Below the pieces are notes generated by a model, which had not been told where the DNA came from, searched no databases, and saw nothing but the letters and a program-made list of their open reading frames with translations. Position numbers and translations under genes: made by a program. A DNA stretch of 64,000 nucleotides from Pseudomonadota bacterium (lineage in GTDB: Bacteria; Pseudomonadota; Alphaproteobacteria; Rhizobiales; Hyphomicrobiaceae), in contig JAFECE010000011.1 of the NCBI GenBank assembly GCA_018242295.1, positions 930,001 to 994,000 of the forward strand, written 5' to 3'. Positions 1-10,980 of this stretch are shown in pieces; position 1 is the first letter of the stretch; each line of letters opens with the position of its first letter.

Positions 1-303
1 CTCTGGCTTCTGCTGCCGATTGCGGTCGTCGCTTTCATCGCGCTCAGGGTCGCGGAGCGCGTGCTCGGCCAGGAAAGGGTGAGAGCATGGGTGAAGGCGC
101 GCAGTCAGAAATACGGCGCGTCCGCATCGAAGCGGATCCGGCGGCTGGCGTTCGCACTCGGCGTGTTGCCGATACGGGTGCTTTTCTGGTTTCCGATTTA
201 TGCGCTCTGGCACAGCGTCGTCAGCCTGCTGTGGCGGCCGAAATGGACGCCGTGGCAGCGAGCCTGGGCCAAGCGGTGGCGCGCGGAGGCGAAGGTTCGC
301 TGA
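1..303 (+). CDS. C-terminal part of a small membrane protein, 5' end outside the window
   Basis: The reading frame is open from the first base and ends at TGA 301-303, so only the last 100 residues are seen. The visible part starts with a hydrophobic stretch (LWLLPIAVVAFIAL). A basic, arginine-rich segment follows, then a second hydrophobic segment around 'LFWFPIYALWHSVVSLLW', and the end is strongly basic. This suggests an inner-membrane protein with a cytoplasmic basic tail. The family is not recognised and no function is assigned. Confidence 0.6.
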   Translation, partial: LWLLLPIAVVAFIALRVAERVLGQERVRAWVKARSQKYGASASKRIRRLAFALGVLPIRVLFWFPIYALWHSVVSLLWRPKWTPWQRAWAKRWRAEAKVR

Positions 304-323
304 GCGCCCAGCTGGGGTTGCTG

Positions 324-1907
324 TTAACGAGTGTTGGACGAGCGTGAAGCGAAGCGAACGGCTTCTTCGGCGGCGCGCACCACGGCTTTCGCCTTATTGA
401 TGCACTCCTGCTGTTCATTCTCGGGAATGCTGTCGTGCACGATGCCGGCGCCTGCCTGCACATGGATCATGCCGTCTTTGAGGATTGCCGTTCTGAGCAC
501 GATGCAGGTGTCCATTTCGCCGCTCGCCGAGAAGTAGCCGACGCAGCCCGCATAGGGTCCGCGCTTGGCCTTTTCGAACTCGGCGATGATTTCCATCGCG
601 CGGACTTTCGGCGCACCGGAAACGGTGCCTGCAGGGAAGCCCGCCATCAGCGCATCGATCGCGTCGTGATTTTTCTCATCGAGCTTGCCGATCACGTTGG
701 ACACAATGTGCATGACGTGACTGTAGCGCTCGATGACGAATTTATCGGTGACGGTGACAGTGCCGGGTTCGGAGACTCGGCCGACGTCGTTGCGGCCAAG
801 GTCGAGCAGCATCAGATGCTCGGAGCGCTCCTTGGGATCGGCGAGGAGGGCTGCTCCCAATGCCTTGTCCTCGGCGTCGGTGGCGCCGCGGGGTGCTGTT
901 CCGGCGATGGGCCGGATGGTGACAACGCCGTCGCGGGCGCGAACGAGGATTTCGGGCGACGATCCGACGAGCTGGAAGCCGCCGAAATCGAGATGGAACA
1001 GAAACGGCGAAGGATTGAGCCGGCGCAACGCGCGATAGAGCGCGAATGACGGAAGCGCGAACGGCGCGGAAAAGCGCTGGGAAAGCACGACCTGAAAGAT
1101 GTCGCCGGCTTTGATGTATTCCTTCGCCTTCGTAACCATCGCCATGTAGTCGGCAGGAGACGTGTTCGATTGCGGTTCGGGCAGCGCAAGCGTGGGCTGA
1201 GGTGGCGCAGCCGTGCGCTGAAGCGGGGTATCGAGTGCCTTGATGGCCCCCTCGATACGCGCCAGAGCTGTGGCGTAGGCGTCGGCGGCCGTAACGTTCG
1301 CGCTCGGGCGGATAGGCGTGACGAGGATCATCTCATCCTTGACGTTGTCGAAGATGAGCATCAGCGTCGGGCGGATCAGGATGGCATCGGGCACGCCCAG
1401 CGTATCCGGCTTCATCTCCGGCAGCTTTTCGATCAGGCGGACGGTGTCGTAGCCCATGTAGCCGAAAATGCCGGCAGCCATCGGCGGCAACGTTTCGGGG
1501 AGTGCGATTGCGCTTTCGGCGAGCAATTTGCGCAGCGACTGGAGTGCGGGATCAGCATCGCGCGTAAACGCGTTCGGATCGGCTTCCGGCGATCGATTGA
1601 TTTCCGCAGTGTCGCCGTTGGCTCTCCAAATCAGGTCCGGAGCGAAGCCGATGACGGAATAGCGCCCGCGTGCTGACCCGCCCTCGATCGATTCGAGAAG
1701 GAAGCTCATCGCGCGCTGCTCGCCGAGCTTCAAATAGGCCGAGACCGGTGTTTCAAGATCGGCGATGAGGCGCGTCCAGACGACCTGAGAGGTGCCGGCG
1801 CCGTAGAGCTTGGCGAATTGATCGGGCGCGGGGAAAATATCCGCGCGCCCTGAGTTTGCGTCCGACGAAGTTTTTGCCGATGCCGGCGCTGCCGTTGGGG
1901 CGCTCAC
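324..1907 (-). CDS. trpE: Anthranilate synthase component I (TrpE)
   Basis: TrpE converts chorismate to anthranilate, using ammonia supplied by the TrpG glutaminase subunit; this is the first committed step of tryptophan synthesis. The 527-residue length is usual. An N-terminal domain carries the LLES motif (about residues 70-73) associated with tryptophan feedback binding. The chorismate-binding domain follows, with 'GSSPEILVR', 'IRPIAGTAPRG' and 'GTVSGAPKVRAMEI'. The start is GTG at 1907. It lies eight bases after the stop of the upstream foldase gene, so the two are probably co-transcribed. No trpG is adjacent in the window; it may lie to the left. Confidence 0.95.
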   Translation of the reverse strand: MSAPTAAPASAKTSSDANSGRADIFPAPDQFAKLYGAGTSQVVWTRLIADLETPVSAYLKLGEQRAMSFLLESIEGGSARGRYSVIGFAPDLIWRANGDTAEINRSPEADPNAFTRDADPALQSLRKLLAESAIALPETLPPMAAGIFGYMGYDTVRLIEKLPEMKPDTLGVPDAILIRPTLMLIFDNVKDEMILVTPIRPSANVTAADAYATALARIEGAIKALDTPLQRTAAPPQPTLALPEPQSNTSPADYMAMVTKAKEYIKAGDIFQVVLSQRFSAPFALPSFALYRALRRLNPSPFLFHLDFGGFQLVGSSPEILVRARDGVVTIRPIAGTAPRGATDAEDKALGAALLADPKERSEHLMLLDLGRNDVGRVSEPGTVTVTDKFVIERYSHVMHIVSNVIGKLDEKNHDAIDALMAGFPAGTVSGAPKVRAMEIIAEFEKAKRGPYAGCVGYFSASGEMDTCIVLRTAILKDGMIHVQAGAGIVHDSIPENEQQECINKAKAVVRAAEEAVRFASRSSNTR

Positions 1908-1914
1908 GTCAGTC

Positions 1915-3804
1915 TCACTCTTCGCTTATGCCGATGGCGGCACTCATCTCCGCAGCGTTTACCGATGTGCCGAGGCGCTTCTTGAGTGCTTCGGTATATT
2001 CGGTGAGCGACTGGTTTGCGAGTTCGGCATTGAGCTCGCGGGTCAACTGATCGGTTTCGGTCAGGGACGCTTCGGGCGCCGCGATCACGTCGGCGACGCG
2101 ATAGACGATTTCCGTTGTGTGGTCGGGCGAATCTCCGTGGCTCGCCTTGTCCTTCGGCAAGGCAAAGGCCTGCACGACGATCCCGTCGGAAAGACTCTGT
2201 GGGATGGTCTTGCGCGTCAGAGGATCGGTCTTTTCGACCTTGTTCTTCGCTTCTGCTTCGAGCGCGGTCATCGGCTCACCGGCGTTGACGCGGTCGCTAA
2301 GCTTCTTTGCAAGCTCGCTGATCAGGCGGTGGCGTTCGGAGGAGGTGTAGTTCTCCTTCACCTGATCCTTCACCTGATCGTAGGGCTTCTGTTTCGGGGC
2401 CTCGGTCGAGAGCACGTTGACCCAGGCGTAGCCGCCGTCCGACAGCTCGATGGCGGTGTCGTCGGAGCTGTTGTCGGGTGCGAATGCACGGACGACGATC
2501 TTGCGGAGATCTGGCGTCTCCAGCACAGGCTTGCCGTCGGGCGATAGGCCCGTTGCATCGGTTGCCGGAATTTCCTTGAAGGCCAGCTTCGACGTCTCCG
2601 CAATTTCCGACAGCGTCTTGCCGGCTATGCGGTTGTCTTCGATCTCGTCGTGCTTGTTTTGCATGTCGGACTTGGCTTTTTCCGTCGCGAGCTTATCGCG
2701 CACCTGGTCCTTGACGTCGGCGAGCGTGCGGGTGACGCCCGGTTCGATCTGCGTGACGCGCAGGATCACCGTTGCGAAGCGGCCTTCAACGACGTCGGAA
2801 TATTTGTCCTTTTCGAGAGCGAACGCGACGTCCGCAATCTTCGGGTCGATCAGGGCCTTCCTGGGGATCAAGCCGAGATCGACGTCGGTATCCTTGGCGC
2901 CGGCTTCCTTGGCGACGTCGGCGAAGGACTTCTTACCGTCGCGAAGATCTTTCAGCGCGGCTTCGGCGGTTGCTCTGTCCTTGAAGGCGATCTGCTGAAT
3001 GCGCCGCTCTTCCGGTTTATTATAACTGTCCTTCGTCGCTTCGTAGGACTTCGCGATGTCGTCGTCCGAGATCGTGATTTGCTTCTTCAGTTCGTCGACG
3101 CCGAGCGTCAGCACCTGCACCTTGCGGTACTCGGGCGTCATGTATTTCGACTTATCTTTTTCGTAGAGCTCTTTGAGCTTGTCCTCCGACGCCTCGGGGA
3201 CGGTAACGGCATCGGGATCGACCTTGACCCACTCGATGACGCGCTTCTCCTCGTTGTAGGCGTGCATGAGGTTGAAGAGCGGCTTCGGAACCGTCTGTCC
3301 GGTGATGAATGATCTGACGATCGCGGCGCGGAGTTCATCCTTGCGGCGCAGATTGAGGAAGCCTTGCTCGGTCAAGCCGATCTGATGGAGCAGGGCATCG
3401 AAATTCTGCCTTGAGAATTTGCCGTCGATCTGGAAATCGGGATCGGACTGGACGCCTTCGACGAGGGTCTTGTCGGAGAGCGCCAGGCCCAGCTCGTGAG
3501 CGTGGGATTCGAGGGCCGCGCCGCTGACGAGCTGCGCCAGCACTCTTTTGTCGAGGCCGAACGCGCGACCCTGCTCGGCGGTGATGCGCTGGCGCGCCTG
3601 ACGGGACACCCGATCGAGTTCGTCCTGATAGGCGCGGCGGAATTCCTCGTCCGAAATGGACGTGTTGCCCACCTTGGCGACGGCACCTCGGCCCCAGCCA
3701 CGGAACACGTCATGGACGCCCCAGATGCCGAAGCTCAAAACCAGCAATCCGAACAGCAGCTTGGCTACCCGTGTCTGGGCGCCGCGTCTTAGAGCTTCGA
3801 GCAT
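1915..3804 (-). CDS. SurA/PpiD-type periplasmic peptidyl-prolyl isomerase
   Basis: A 629-residue protein with one N-terminal membrane anchor (about residues 15-35, 'LLFGLLVLSFGIWGVHDVF'), a SurA_N-like chaperone region and a central parvulin/rotamase domain (about residues 240-370, including 'DLGLIPRKALIDPKIADVAF'). The architecture matches PpiD, which is anchored in the inner membrane with its domains in the periplasm and helps fold exported proteins. It starts at ATG 3804 and runs directly into trpE, an arrangement common in Rhizobiales. Assignment as PpiD rather than another SurA_N protein rests on the anchor and length. Confidence 0.88.
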   Translation of the reverse strand: MLEALRRGAQTRVAKLLFGLLVLSFGIWGVHDVFRGWGRGAVAKVGNTSISDEEFRRAYQDELDRVSRQARQRITAEQGRAFGLDKRVLAQLVSGAALESHAHELGLALSDKTLVEGVQSDPDFQIDGKFSRQNFDALLHQIGLTEQGFLNLRRKDELRAAIVRSFITGQTVPKPLFNLMHAYNEEKRVIEWVKVDPDAVTVPEASEDKLKELYEKDKSKYMTPEYRKVQVLTLGVDELKKQITISDDDIAKSYEATKDSYNKPEERRIQQIAFKDRATAEAALKDLRDGKKSFADVAKEAGAKDTDVDLGLIPRKALIDPKIADVAFALEKDKYSDVVEGRFATVILRVTQIEPGVTRTLADVKDQVRDKLATEKAKSDMQNKHDEIEDNRIAGKTLSEIAETSKLAFKEIPATDATGLSPDGKPVLETPDLRKIVVRAFAPDNSSDDTAIELSDGGYAWVNVLSTEAPKQKPYDQVKDQVKENYTSSERHRLISELAKKLSDRVNAGEPMTALEAEAKNKVEKTDPLTRKTIPQSLSDGIVVQAFALPKDKASHGDSPDHTTEIVYRVADVIAAPEASLTETDQLTRELNAELANQSLTEYTEALKKRLGTSVNAAEMSAAIGISEE

Positions 3805-4022
3805 AGATAAAGACGTCCCGTTGATGGAAGCGTGACGCTGCCGCGGGAGGGCGTAAGGTCAGCAAGCTTCAGATGGCTAACCGCTCCGCGAAACGGAGCG
3901 ATGGGCGTGATATGAAGCGCAGGCCGTTTCGGATTGCAAGGGCGACCGGGATGAGGTTACGGAGTGTTCACCAGGGCGGGCACTCGGACCACGTGTTTGC
4001 GTCCGCGAAAAGAAGGGACGGA

Positions 4023-4799
4023 ATGGTGAGCGAACGGCGCGAAATTCGGCCTCTGGTTGCGGGAAATTGGAAGATGAACGGCCTCAAGGCGAGCGCTGGG
4101 GAAGTTCTGGCCGTCGGTGACGCCCTTCTCGGTCCTTTGGCATCCGTATCCGCCGACGTGATGATCGCGCCTCCAGCAACGCTTATCGCGGGATTTGCGG
4201 CCGCTCTCGGGGCGCGTCCGGTTTTGCTCGCCGGGCAGGATTGTCATGCCAAGCCGAGCGGTGCTCATACGGGCGATATTTCTGCCGAAATGCTCAAGGA
4301 TGCGGGAGCGGCTGCCGTTATCGTCGGTCATTCCGAGCGGCGGGCCGATCATGGTGAATCCAACGAGGCAGTGCGGTTGAAGGCAGAGGCTGCACATCGC
4401 GCCGGACTCATCGCGATCGTCTGTGTCGGGGAGACGAAGGACGAGCGCGTCGCCGGTGCGACACTTGGCGTGGTGTCGGGACAACTCAAGGGTTCGCTGC
4501 CCAAGGGATCGCGCGCGGCGAGTACGGTTGTCGCCTACGAGCCGGTTTGGGCGATCGGCACGGGTCTGACGCCGACGGCCGAGGATGTTCGAATCGTTCA
4601 CGAGGCTATCCGGCGCGATCTCGTCGATTTTTTTGGACCGGAAGGAGCGGCAATGCGCATCCTTTATGGCGGCTCGGTGAAGCCGGACAATGCGGCGACG
4701 CTGATGTCTGTGGAGAACGTCAACGGCGCGCTCGTTGGCGGCGCGAGTCTCAAGGCGAACGATTTTCTCGCCATAGTTCGAGCGTACGAGTCGCAGTGA
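4023..4799 (+). CDS. tpiA: Triose-phosphate isomerase
   Basis: TpiA interconverts dihydroxyacetone phosphate and glyceraldehyde 3-phosphate in the cytoplasm. All hallmarks are visible in order: 'AGNWKMNG' near the N-terminus (substrate-binding Asn/Lys), 'GHSERR' (catalytic His), '[11 protein letters not shown]' (catalytic Glu and flexible loop) and 'YGGSVK' (phosphate binding). An upstream extension to 3873 stays open, but ATG 4023 gives the normal 258-residue length and places '[11 protein letters not shown]' at the expected position. It is divergent from the foldase gene. Its stop overlaps the start of the next gene (TGATG). Confidence 0.96.
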   Translation: MVSERREIRPLVAGNWKMNGLKASAGEVLAVGDALLGPLASVSADVMIAPPATLIAGFAAALGARPVLLAGQDCHAKPSGAHTGDISAEMLKDAGAAAVIVGHSERRADHGESNEAVRLKAEAAHRAGLIAIVCVGETKDERVAGATLGVVSGQLKGSLPKGSRAASTVVAYEPVWAIGTGLTPTAEDVRIVHEAIRRDLVDFFGPEGAAMRILYGGSVKPDNAATLMSVENVNGALVGGASLKANDFLAIVRAYESQ

Positions 4800-5470
4800 T
4801 GCCGCACCTTCTTCGCCACGCCGCCGCCGTCGCAATTGCAGCAAGTTTTTGCGGGCCGTCGGCCGCGTGGGCGACACAACCGAAGGTCGATGCCGACACC
4901 TGCAGCGCGCTCAGGCTCGAGCAGATCAAGTTCCGCGCCTCCGGCATTCTCGACGACATGAGCAAAGGAGCGCAGTGGGCGAAGACCAATTTGCCGGCGG
5001 AGAGGTTGCGTGAAATCGAGCATTACATCCAGCTCGACGAGCAAGTGAAATTCGGCTGCCGCGACGCCAAGCTTTCGCCTGAGGCCGAGCGGGCAAGCGA
5101 GGCGGCGGCTCGCATCGAGATCAATTCCGACGCCGATCCGACGGCTCCCGTCGCACATGATCCGCCGAAGCCGGGTGCGCCCGCGAAACCGGCGACTCCT
5201 GAGAAAAAGGTCGCGCCGAAGAAGGCCACCCACAAGAAGGCCAAGCCGTCCGAGCCCAAGGCCGAGAATGATGCGCCTGCCATGCCGGTAAAAACGAAGG
5301 TTTCCCAGGAGCGTGAAGCTCCGGCGCCTCCGGTCGTCATGCAGCCGAGTTCCAGGGCCGAAGCGTCGGATGCATATTCTCCTGCCAGTTCCCCGGCCAG
5401 CCCGCCGTACACCCCCGATCCGTCCTCACCGTCGTTCGGGTTCGGCGAGACGGTGGTTATGCCGCACTAG
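4799..5470 (+). CDS. Secreted proline/alanine/lysine-rich protein of unknown function
   Basis: About 223 residues, with a clear N-terminal signal peptide ('AAVAIAASFCGPSAAWA') and a conserved-looking segment up to about residue 90 with two cysteines that could pair ('DADTCSALRLEQIKFRASG' and 'VKFGCRDA'). The remainder is low-complexity, rich in Pro, Ala and Lys. ATG 4799 overlaps the tpiA stop by one base, so translational coupling is likely; the longer frame back to 4547 lies inside tpiA and is an artefact. The low-complexity tail could span the periplasm or bind the cell wall. I do not recognise the family. Confidence 0.75.
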   Translation: MPHLLRHAAAVAIAASFCGPSAAWATQPKVDADTCSALRLEQIKFRASGILDDMSKGAQWAKTNLPAERLREIEHYIQLDEQVKFGCRDAKLSPEAERASEAAARIEINSDADPTAPVAHDPPKPGAPAKPATPEKKVAPKKATHKKAKPSEPKAENDAPAMPVKTKVSQEREAPAPPVVMQPSSRAEASDAYSPASSPASPPYTPDPSSPSFGFGETVVMPH

Positions 5471-5652
5471 GGGCAGCGACCATTCCAGGGACTTGAAGAG
5501 CCAAAATAGCTCCCGAAGTAAATCGGGTTAACATTCGCGGCCGCAGGAATGCGCCCAAGGGCTGGTTCATCGCGGCAGGCTAGTGTATAGGCGCACCCTT
5601 GCTGGTCCTGGCTCGCTGGACTTGGCGCCCGCTCAATCCGGATCAAGATACT

Positions 5653-6039
5653 ATGGCCACCGTACTCCTCGTTATCCATTTGATGATCGCCGCGGCTCTC
5701 GTCGCCGTGGTGCTGCTGCAGAAGTCCGAGGGCGGCGCGCTCGGGATCGGCGGCGGCGGCGGTGGTGGTTTTCTGACCGGCCGCGGTACGGCTAACCTTC
5801 TGACCCGGACGACGGCGGGCCTCGCCGCGGCTTTCTTCGCTACGAGCATTTTGCTGACGATTCTCGCCAATCACACCGCTCCGCGTGGATCGGTCTTCGA
5901 TCGGGCCGGCGCTCCCGCTACTAGCGGAACGCAGGCTCCGGCAGCCGGTGGCGACGCCTCGAAGCCTGAGCCTGGCCGTGGCGGCATCCTGGACAAGCTC
6001 GACGCGCCCCGCGCGCCACTCGTCCCACAGAATCAGTAG
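5653..6039 (+). CDS. secG: Preprotein translocase subunit SecG
   Basis: A 128-residue protein with two membrane helices. The first is 'VLLVIHLMIAAALVAVVLLQ', followed by the family signature 'QKSEGGALG', a glycine run, and a second helix after 'TARTT/TTAGLAAAFFATS'. This is the normal SecG layout with an alphaproteobacterial Pro/Ala/Gly-rich tail. SecG assists SecYE protein export at the inner membrane. ATG 5653 is chosen over the upstream start at 5599 because it puts the first helix immediately at the N-terminus. The tpiA-secG-pyrG order is conserved in many alphaproteobacteria. Confidence 0.93.
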   Translation: MATVLLVIHLMIAAALVAVVLLQKSEGGALGIGGGGGGGFLTGRGTANLLTRTTAGLAAAFFATSILLTILANHTAPRGSVFDRAGAPATSGTQAPAAGGDASKPEPGRGGILDKLDAPRAPLVPQNQ

Positions 6040-6141
6040 CCGACGCCTCAGTTTCATGTGTGCGGCCGGGGCCGGAGGTCCCGGTCAGCTGGACCCCCGG
6101 CGCTTTCCCTGCGAAAATAGGAGATCGTGGGGGGAATACTC

Positions 6142-6723
6142 ATGGCTGACATCAGGTCGATCCGTCTCGGACGTCTGCACCGCCAGGTCTGGCGGGTCGC
6201 AGCGCTTATCGCAGGCAACGGCGTTCTTCTTCATCTTGGCGGCTGCGGCGCAACGCTTGGTGACCTGACGACGGCGTCCGTCACGAACTATCAGGCCGCT
6301 AATTTATTCGCGCCGGCCGGGTACAGCATCTCTGCCAATTCGGACGGCAGTACACATGTGACGGCTGCGGGGTCGCCCGGGACGCCCTCGGCCCGGCTTG
6401 AGAAGATCGCGATGGCCGCTGCCGCAGACTACGGCGCCGCGCAGCATCAGAAGACGTTTACGGCCACACCCGCGCAGACCACGTTCAAGTGCGGAAAAAC
6501 GAAGATGTCCGACAAGGGCAACCAGGTTGCGATCAAGCCGACCGATCTTCGCATTGTCTCGATCGACGTCACCTATGGCCGCGATGGCATCGCCCCGGCG
6601 GCGCACAACACGCGTGAAACAGCCGATGCTATGAAGGCGGAGCTCGCCAGTGAAACCGTACCTCCGGACGTGCAGGCTGCTGCAACGCAAGAGGTTTCTC
6701 AGCAGTGCGGCCGGCCACTTTAA
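6142..6723 (+). CDS. Putative lipoprotein of unknown function
   Basis: From ATG 6142 the protein has 193 residues with a basic N-terminus, a hydrophobic stretch and a lipobox-like 'LHLGGC' followed by 'GATLGDL', suggesting lipidation at that Cys. Ala/Thr/Gly-rich sequence follows with two more cysteines ('TFKCGKTKMSD' and the near-terminal 'QQCGRPL'). An ATG at 6127 is also possible. The gene sits between secG and pyrG but shows no functional link to either. The family is not recognised. Confidence 0.65.
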   Translation: MADIRSIRLGRLHRQVWRVAALIAGNGVLLHLGGCGATLGDLTTASVTNYQAANLFAPAGYSISANSDGSTHVTAAGSPGTPSARLEKIAMAAAADYGAAQHQKTFTATPAQTTFKCGKTKMSDKGNQVAIKPTDLRIVSIDVTYGRDGIAPAAHNTRETADAMKAELASETVPPDVQAAATQEVSQQCGRPL

Positions 6724-6740
6724 CGGTCGCGTTCGACTGA

Positions 6741-8456
<1,716 letters not shown>

Positions 8457-8487
8457 AGCCACGACATGACTCGGAGCGCCGGTTGCG

Positions 8488-9678
8488 TCAGCGCGTTTCG
8501 CTAAAGACCTCGAACGCGGCGGCCAGGGCGCGCGCGCCCGGCAGCTGGGCTTCCGATTCCATCTTGGCGTCGGTAGCGGCGATGAGCGTTGCAACCGTGT
8601 TGTTCGTAATTGCCACCTGGTTGCGTTCGTAGCCGCGCCGCTGGAAGAAATTCGCCGTCGGGATTTTCTTCCTCATCGCGTCCGGCATCGTGACCATATC
8701 GAAGCCGGTGCCATCACCCGTGAGATTCATCATCTCGAGTTCGGCAGCCGTCAGCGGCTTGGCGTAACCCTGGCGCTTGGCGTAGTTGACGGACGTCAGC
8801 AACTTTTCGACCTGAAGCAGCGGACTGATGTCGATATCGAGAATGACCGCATGAAGGGCCATACCCTTCGGCGTTTCCGCGAGGCGGGCGTGGGCGCTCC
8901 ATTGATCGGGCACGGTCTGGCTGAAGGCGATCATCTTTTCGAGCGTCGAGATTTTTTTCTGCAGCTGCTCGTGGCGCGCGCCGTCCGCCGCGTCGGCCTT
9001 CGCGTGCAATTTGCTTACGAATTTATCGCCGACCTCGGCGAGGAGTTCGACACTGTTCGTCGTCAGCAGCTGGTTGTAGCCGAGCGCGGTTGAGATGGCT
9101 TTCTCGCCAGGCTGGCCGTACTCCAATCCTGCTTGAATTGCGTAGTTGCCGTTGCCGCCAGACTCGAATGCGTAAACCTTGACGCATTGCTCTGGAGTGA
9201 GGCCAGCCGCGAGAGCCGTTTGCGCGTAGGCGTGCCTGTATTGATCATCGCTCGCGGGACGCTCGGGAACGAAATCGAAGTGCTCGCCGGCGTTCTTCAG
9301 AAAGTCTTGGACGACCGGCATGTATTCTTCGGCGGCCGGCCGCTTCTCCGGATCTTCGGGCTTCGGCGGGCCCGTATAGAGGGGCGGTTGCTCGAGGACA
9401 TAATCAGCGAGCGTCGTTTTTTCCTTCTTGCGCAGTTTGGCGATGCGACGCGTGCGCTTTTCCGCGATCTCAGCCCAATAGGGGCGCGCTAAGACTTCGT
9501 AATCCGCGCGTGCCTTGGTGTATTCCGCGAGTTTCTCACGGTACTTCGCGATCTTATGAGCAAGATCGGGGGGAGCCGTCTGGGCGATGGCTTGCGCGGG
9601 CAGGCCGGCCATGCCGGCGGCCGCGAAGGTACAGATCGCCATGACGAGGAGGCGATCCGAAATCGACGAACGTTTCAT
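8488..9678 (-). CDS. Secreted protein with a lytic-transglycosylase-like motif
   Basis: A 396-residue protein with an N-terminal signal peptide ('LLVMAICTFAAAGMAGLPAQA'), then a basic, charged region. A central segment (about residues 160-215) has the pattern 'CVKVYAFESGGNGNYA' followed by 'GYNQLLTTNSVELLAE'. This resembles the catalytic Glu-Ser-Gly-Gly and later Gly-x-x-Gln elements of SLT-type transglycosylases. Family membership is inferred from this pattern only. If correct, it would cleave peptidoglycan in the periplasm. It converges with pyrG and is divergent from the bactofilin gene, itself a morphogenesis protein. Confidence 0.6.
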   Translation of the reverse strand: MKRSSISDRLLVMAICTFAAAGMAGLPAQAIAQTAPPDLAHKIAKYREKLAEYTKARADYEVLARPYWAEIAEKRTRRIAKLRKKEKTTLADYVLEQPPLYTGPPKPEDPEKRPAAEEYMPVVQDFLKNAGEHFDFVPERPASDDQYRHAYAQTALAAGLTPEQCVKVYAFESGGNGNYAIQAGLEYGQPGEKAISTALGYNQLLTTNSVELLAEVGDKFVSKLHAKADAADGARHEQLQKKISTLEKMIAFSQTVPDQWSAHARLAETPKGMALHAVILDIDISPLLQVEKLLTSVNYAKRQGYAKPLTAAELEMMNLTGDGTGFDMVTMPDAMRKKIPTANFFQRRGYERNQVAITNNTVATLIAATDAKMESEAQLPGARALAAAFEVFSETR

Positions 9679-9804
9679 CAGATAAGCTTTTCCCTCGGTT
9701 TTCCTCGCAATGTGCCCTCTTGCCGCTGCAATCGCATGTCCTTTTTGATCAAGCGGGACCGGCCCTTTCTTATGTTCACAGTGATCAATCTTTAGGGGGT
9801 TCTT

Positions 9805-10296
9805 ATGTTCAGTCGTGATTCACGGGCAGAAGCGCGTGCGGAAACTGCAAAATCCAACACGCCGCCAGTGGCGCCGCCGCGCTTTTCCGGACCGATCGGT
9901 GTCGTGGCCAATACCGCTACGCCAAGCTATCAGACCGCCGCAGCCGACAGGCCGACATCAATTCTCGGGCCTGACATTTCAATCTATGGCCAGCAGCTTA
10001 TCCTGAAAACCAAAGGTTCGCTGCTGATACAAGGTCACATCGAGGGCGATGTGCATGGAGAATCCGTAACAGTTGATGATGGCGCGCACGTCAAAGGTGT
10101 CATCACTGCACGGACTATCGCCATTCAGGGCGGTGTAAAAGGCGAACTCAAGGGCTCGAATGTTATTCTGCACGAGCATTCGGTCGTGGACGCCAACATC
10201 GTTCAGGAGCGGCTTACGGTCGCTGAGGGCGCTCACTTCGAGGGCAGTGTTAAAAAGGCGAGAGACGCGAGCGAAGTGACGCCCGATTTGTCGTAA
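9805..10296 (+). CDS. Bactofilin (polymer-forming cytoskeletal protein)
   Basis: A 163-residue protein. The central beta-helical bactofilin domain (about residues 55-145) shows repeated short strands with the family pattern 'LLIQGHIEGDVHGESVTV', 'VKGVITARTIAIQGGVKG' and 'HFEGSVKK'. The flanking N-terminal region is Pro/Ala-rich and disordered. Bactofilins self-assemble without nucleotide and scaffold cell-shape or stalk enzymes, which fits a budding, prosthecate organism such as Hyphomicrobium. A purine-rich ribosome binding site (TAGGGGG) lies just upstream of ATG 9805. Confidence 0.9.
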   Translation: MFSRDSRAEARAETAKSNTPPVAPPRFSGPIGVVANTATPSYQTAAADRPTSILGPDISIYGQQLILKTKGSLLIQGHIEGDVHGESVTVDDGAHVKGVITARTIAIQGGVKGELKGSNVILHEHSVVDANIVQERLTVAEGAHFEGSVKKARDASEVTPDLS

Positions 10297-10315
10297 TTCG
10301 CGAAACAGCACTGAA

Positions 10316-10343
10316 ACAAAAATCCCGGCGTCATGCGCCGGGA
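10316..10343 (-). terminator. Rho-independent terminator for the small membrane-protein gene
   Basis: A nine-base stem (ATCCCGGCG paired with CGCCGGGAT, short loop) is followed on the minus strand by a T-run (ATTTTTG). It lies about 50 bases beyond the stop of the minus-strand gene at 10395 and just past the bactofilin stop, so it may work for both. Confidence 0.82.
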
Positions 10344-10394
10344 TTCGATCGTCTCGAAATCCGTTCGAAGATCACGCGGATCTTCGCGCGGACC

Positions 10395-10673
10395 TTATGG
10401 CGCCGCGGCTGCCGGCGGTGTGGCCGGTGCGCTCGTCGTCGTCGTCTCAGTTCTCACATCGAGCTTGAGAACACCGGTGTAGAGCAAGCCACCAAACACG
10501 ACCGCGAAAACGATCGCCGTTGCGAGCGCGTTCAGGATGCGGTTCGAAAACGAGATGAGATTGCCGATCAAGTCCAGAACGAACACGATTGCGGCGCCGA
10601 TCAGAACCGGCACGAGAAAAGGTCGAACCGGCTCAAGCCAAGTAATATTATCGAGCATTTTCGTAGTCTCCAC
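10395..10673 (-). CDS. Small membrane protein of unknown function
   Basis: 92 residues, or 87 if the second Met is used. Two membrane helices ('FLVPVLIGAAIVFVLDLIG' and 'ILNALATAIVFAVVFGGLLY') are followed by a Thr/Ala/Pro-rich tail. It is an isolated gene with a strong terminator downstream. I do not recognise the family. Confidence 0.65.
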   Translation of the reverse strand: METTKMLDNITWLEPVRPFLVPVLIGAAIVFVLDLIGNLISFSNRILNALATAIVFAVVFGGLLYTGVLKLDVRTETTTTSAPATPPAAAAP

Positions 10674-10980
10674 GCGCGTTTGTTATGCCGCCTTCTGAGT
10701 CGCGGCTTAGCAAAGTTGCCTTAGCACGTGGCGCGCCCACCAAAGTGACAACCGGCTCCCCGGGAAAGCAGGAGCCGCCAACTGAAGCTCAGAGGGCACA
10801 GTTCGACGCCGCGCAGCGCGCCAACCGGATCGAGCATCGTTATGAAATGATATAACAATTCGTGGTTTCGATCACGAAAAGTTTGAAGCTCGTTAGCGAA
10901 AAGAGATTGGTATTTGAGGGGTTGTTTCAGTAACTACGTATGCAACAGGAACAACCTGTAAAAATGCCAGGAGGACGCAC
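10674..10980. promoter_or_regulatory. Intergenic region with probable divergent promoters upstream of pqqA
   Basis: No gene is visible in these 307 bases. They separate the minus-strand membrane-protein gene from the plus-strand pqqA copy. An inverted repeat TTCGTG-N8-CACGAA lies at 10859-10878, about 100 bases before pqqA, and could be an operator. A good Shine-Dalgarno sequence (AGGAGGA) is at about 10969-10975. The regulator is unknown. Confidence 0.4.

Noticed and set aside
3873-4022. N-terminal extension of tpiA
   Set aside because: It would add 50 non-conserved residues; ATG 4023 gives the standard protein.
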